DNA of 5,042 bases, from NCBI GenBank assembly GCA_008501835.1, contig QQUB01000621.1, positions 1 to 5,042 on the forward strand. Reading direction: 5' to 3'. Positions 4,664 to 5,042 of the stretch are shown piece after piece. A program made the position numbers and the translations under genes. Within the stretch, counting starts at the first letter, position 1; each line of letters starts with the position of its first letter. The stretch comes from Bacteroidota bacterium. GTDB taxonomy: Bacteria; Bacteroidota; Bacteroidia; Chitinophagales; Saprospiraceae. The notes beneath the pieces were generated by a model. It saw only the letters and a list, made by a program, of their open reading frames with translations. It had not been told where the DNA came from and did no database searches.

Positions 4664-4714
4664 CCAAATATCCAAAGGTCTTTTTTAATTGAAAACTTGT
4701 CGATCCTAACAACT

Positions 4715-5042
4715 ATGAGTGAAGAAAAGAAAATGATCAAGCATGTTGCCATTGCCGGGAATATCGGCGCGGGAAAAACTACTCTGTGCACCCAACTGGG
4801 AAAACAATTCGGCTGGGATGTTCATTACGAATCCACAGACAACAATCCCTACCTCAGCGATTTTTATAACGACATGCAACGGTGGTCCTTTAACCTCCAG
4901 ATATTCTTCCTCAATAACAGGTATCAGCAAGTTCTCAAAATTCTTCAGGGAGACAAAACCGTTATCCAGGACAGGACCATTTATGAAGACGCTTACATCT
5001 TTGCTCCTAACCTTCATGATATGGGACTCATGTCCACCAGAG
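4715..5042 (+). CDS. Deoxynucleoside kinase (dNK/dGK-dAK family), N-terminal half
   Basis: The gene starts at ATG 4715-4717 and runs off the right edge after 109 codons; the family is usually about 200-210 residues, so about half is seen. It encodes a cytoplasmic salvage enzyme that phosphorylates deoxynucleosides at the 5' position using ATP. Visible elements: P-loop GNIGAGKTT (15-23), probable catalytic E39 in HYES (37-40), the substrate-pocket region NNPYLSDFYNDMQRWSFNLQ (43-62) with Y51 and Q62, and DRTIYEDAYIFA (86-97), the family's E/D-R-S/T motif with R87. The substrate (deoxyadenosine, deoxyguanosine or broader) cannot be fixed from this half. The P-loop sits close to the N-terminus as in relatives, supporting this start; a second in-frame ATG at codon 7 is possible. 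It is divergent from gatC across a repeat-rich spacer. No frame break is seen. Confidence 0.93.
   Translation, partial: MSEEKKMIKHVAIAGNIGAGKTTLCTQLGKQFGWDVHYESTDNNPYLSDFYNDMQRWSFNLQIFFLNNRYQQVLKILQGDKTVIQDRTIYEDAYIFAPNLHDMGLMSTR

Larger units (their letters stand above)
4250..4714. other. 465-bp divergent spacer between gatC and the kinase gene
   Basis: I see no convincing gene here. It contains a likely gatC -7 box (4303-4310), a perfect 7-bp inverted repeat (4344-4360), a TGGATA-type imperfect palindrome (about 4461-4530) and a second imperfect palindrome (4589-4663). AAAGGTC is repeated at 4658-4664 and 4674-4680. TATTTTCG at 4372-4379 is one base from a -7 box on the plus strand but lies about 335 bp before the kinase start, so it is weak as that gene's promoter. 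Confidence 0.6.

Noticed and set aside
4516..5017. Two minus-strand open frames (4516-4791 and 4706-5017)
   Set aside because: They lie mostly antisense to the clearly recognised deoxynucleoside kinase and show no family features; they are shadows of that gene and of the repeat-rich spacer.

Overview
The window looks like Bacteroidota chromosome. Evidence: AT-rich spacers, TAnnTTTG-type -7 promoter boxes, no Shine-Dalgarno sequences before the starts, and protein sequences (deoxynucleoside kinase, GatC, HAMP-less histidine kinase) of the kind seen in that phylum. A finer placement (perhaps Saprospiria or Cytophagia) would be a guess. Most genes are ordinary, but the left end holds a compact signalling module.

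Left module (1-2241): a truncated minus-strand gene for a small exported protein with cysteines is divergent from a plus-strand two-component operon. The operon encodes a membrane histidine kinase (272-1510) and, 29 bp later, an OmpR/PhoB-type response regulator (1540-2241). The kinase's short extracytoplasmic sensor has five cysteines within 35 residues. The shared 165-bp spacer contains four copies of YTGTTA spaced exactly 11 bp apart (170-213), the usual geometry of OmpR/PhoB-family binding sites. They lie just upstream of a perfect -7 box (142-149, minus strand) for the exported-protein gene. The simplest reading is that the kinase senses an envelope condition, possibly redox or metal related, and the regulator binds the repeats to activate the exported-protein gene and perhaps its own operon.

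Middle and right (2251-4249, minus strand): a PduO-type cob(I)alamin adenosyltransferase with a TTG start converges on the regulator gene with only 9 bp between them. It is followed, reading rightwards, by a lone LolD/MacB-type ABC ATPase with no permease beside it, then by gatC. A plus-strand deoxynucleoside kinase gene (4715 onward) runs off the right edge.

Two long spacers (2794-3125 and 4250-4714) carry no convincing gene. They contain short TGGATA/TGGAA-style imperfect palindromes, sharing one identical 15-bp block in opposite orientation, plus other inverted repeats. A 7-bp tandem repeat lies in the ABC-gatC spacer. No RNA genes, CRISPR arrays, insertion sequences or transposases were seen.
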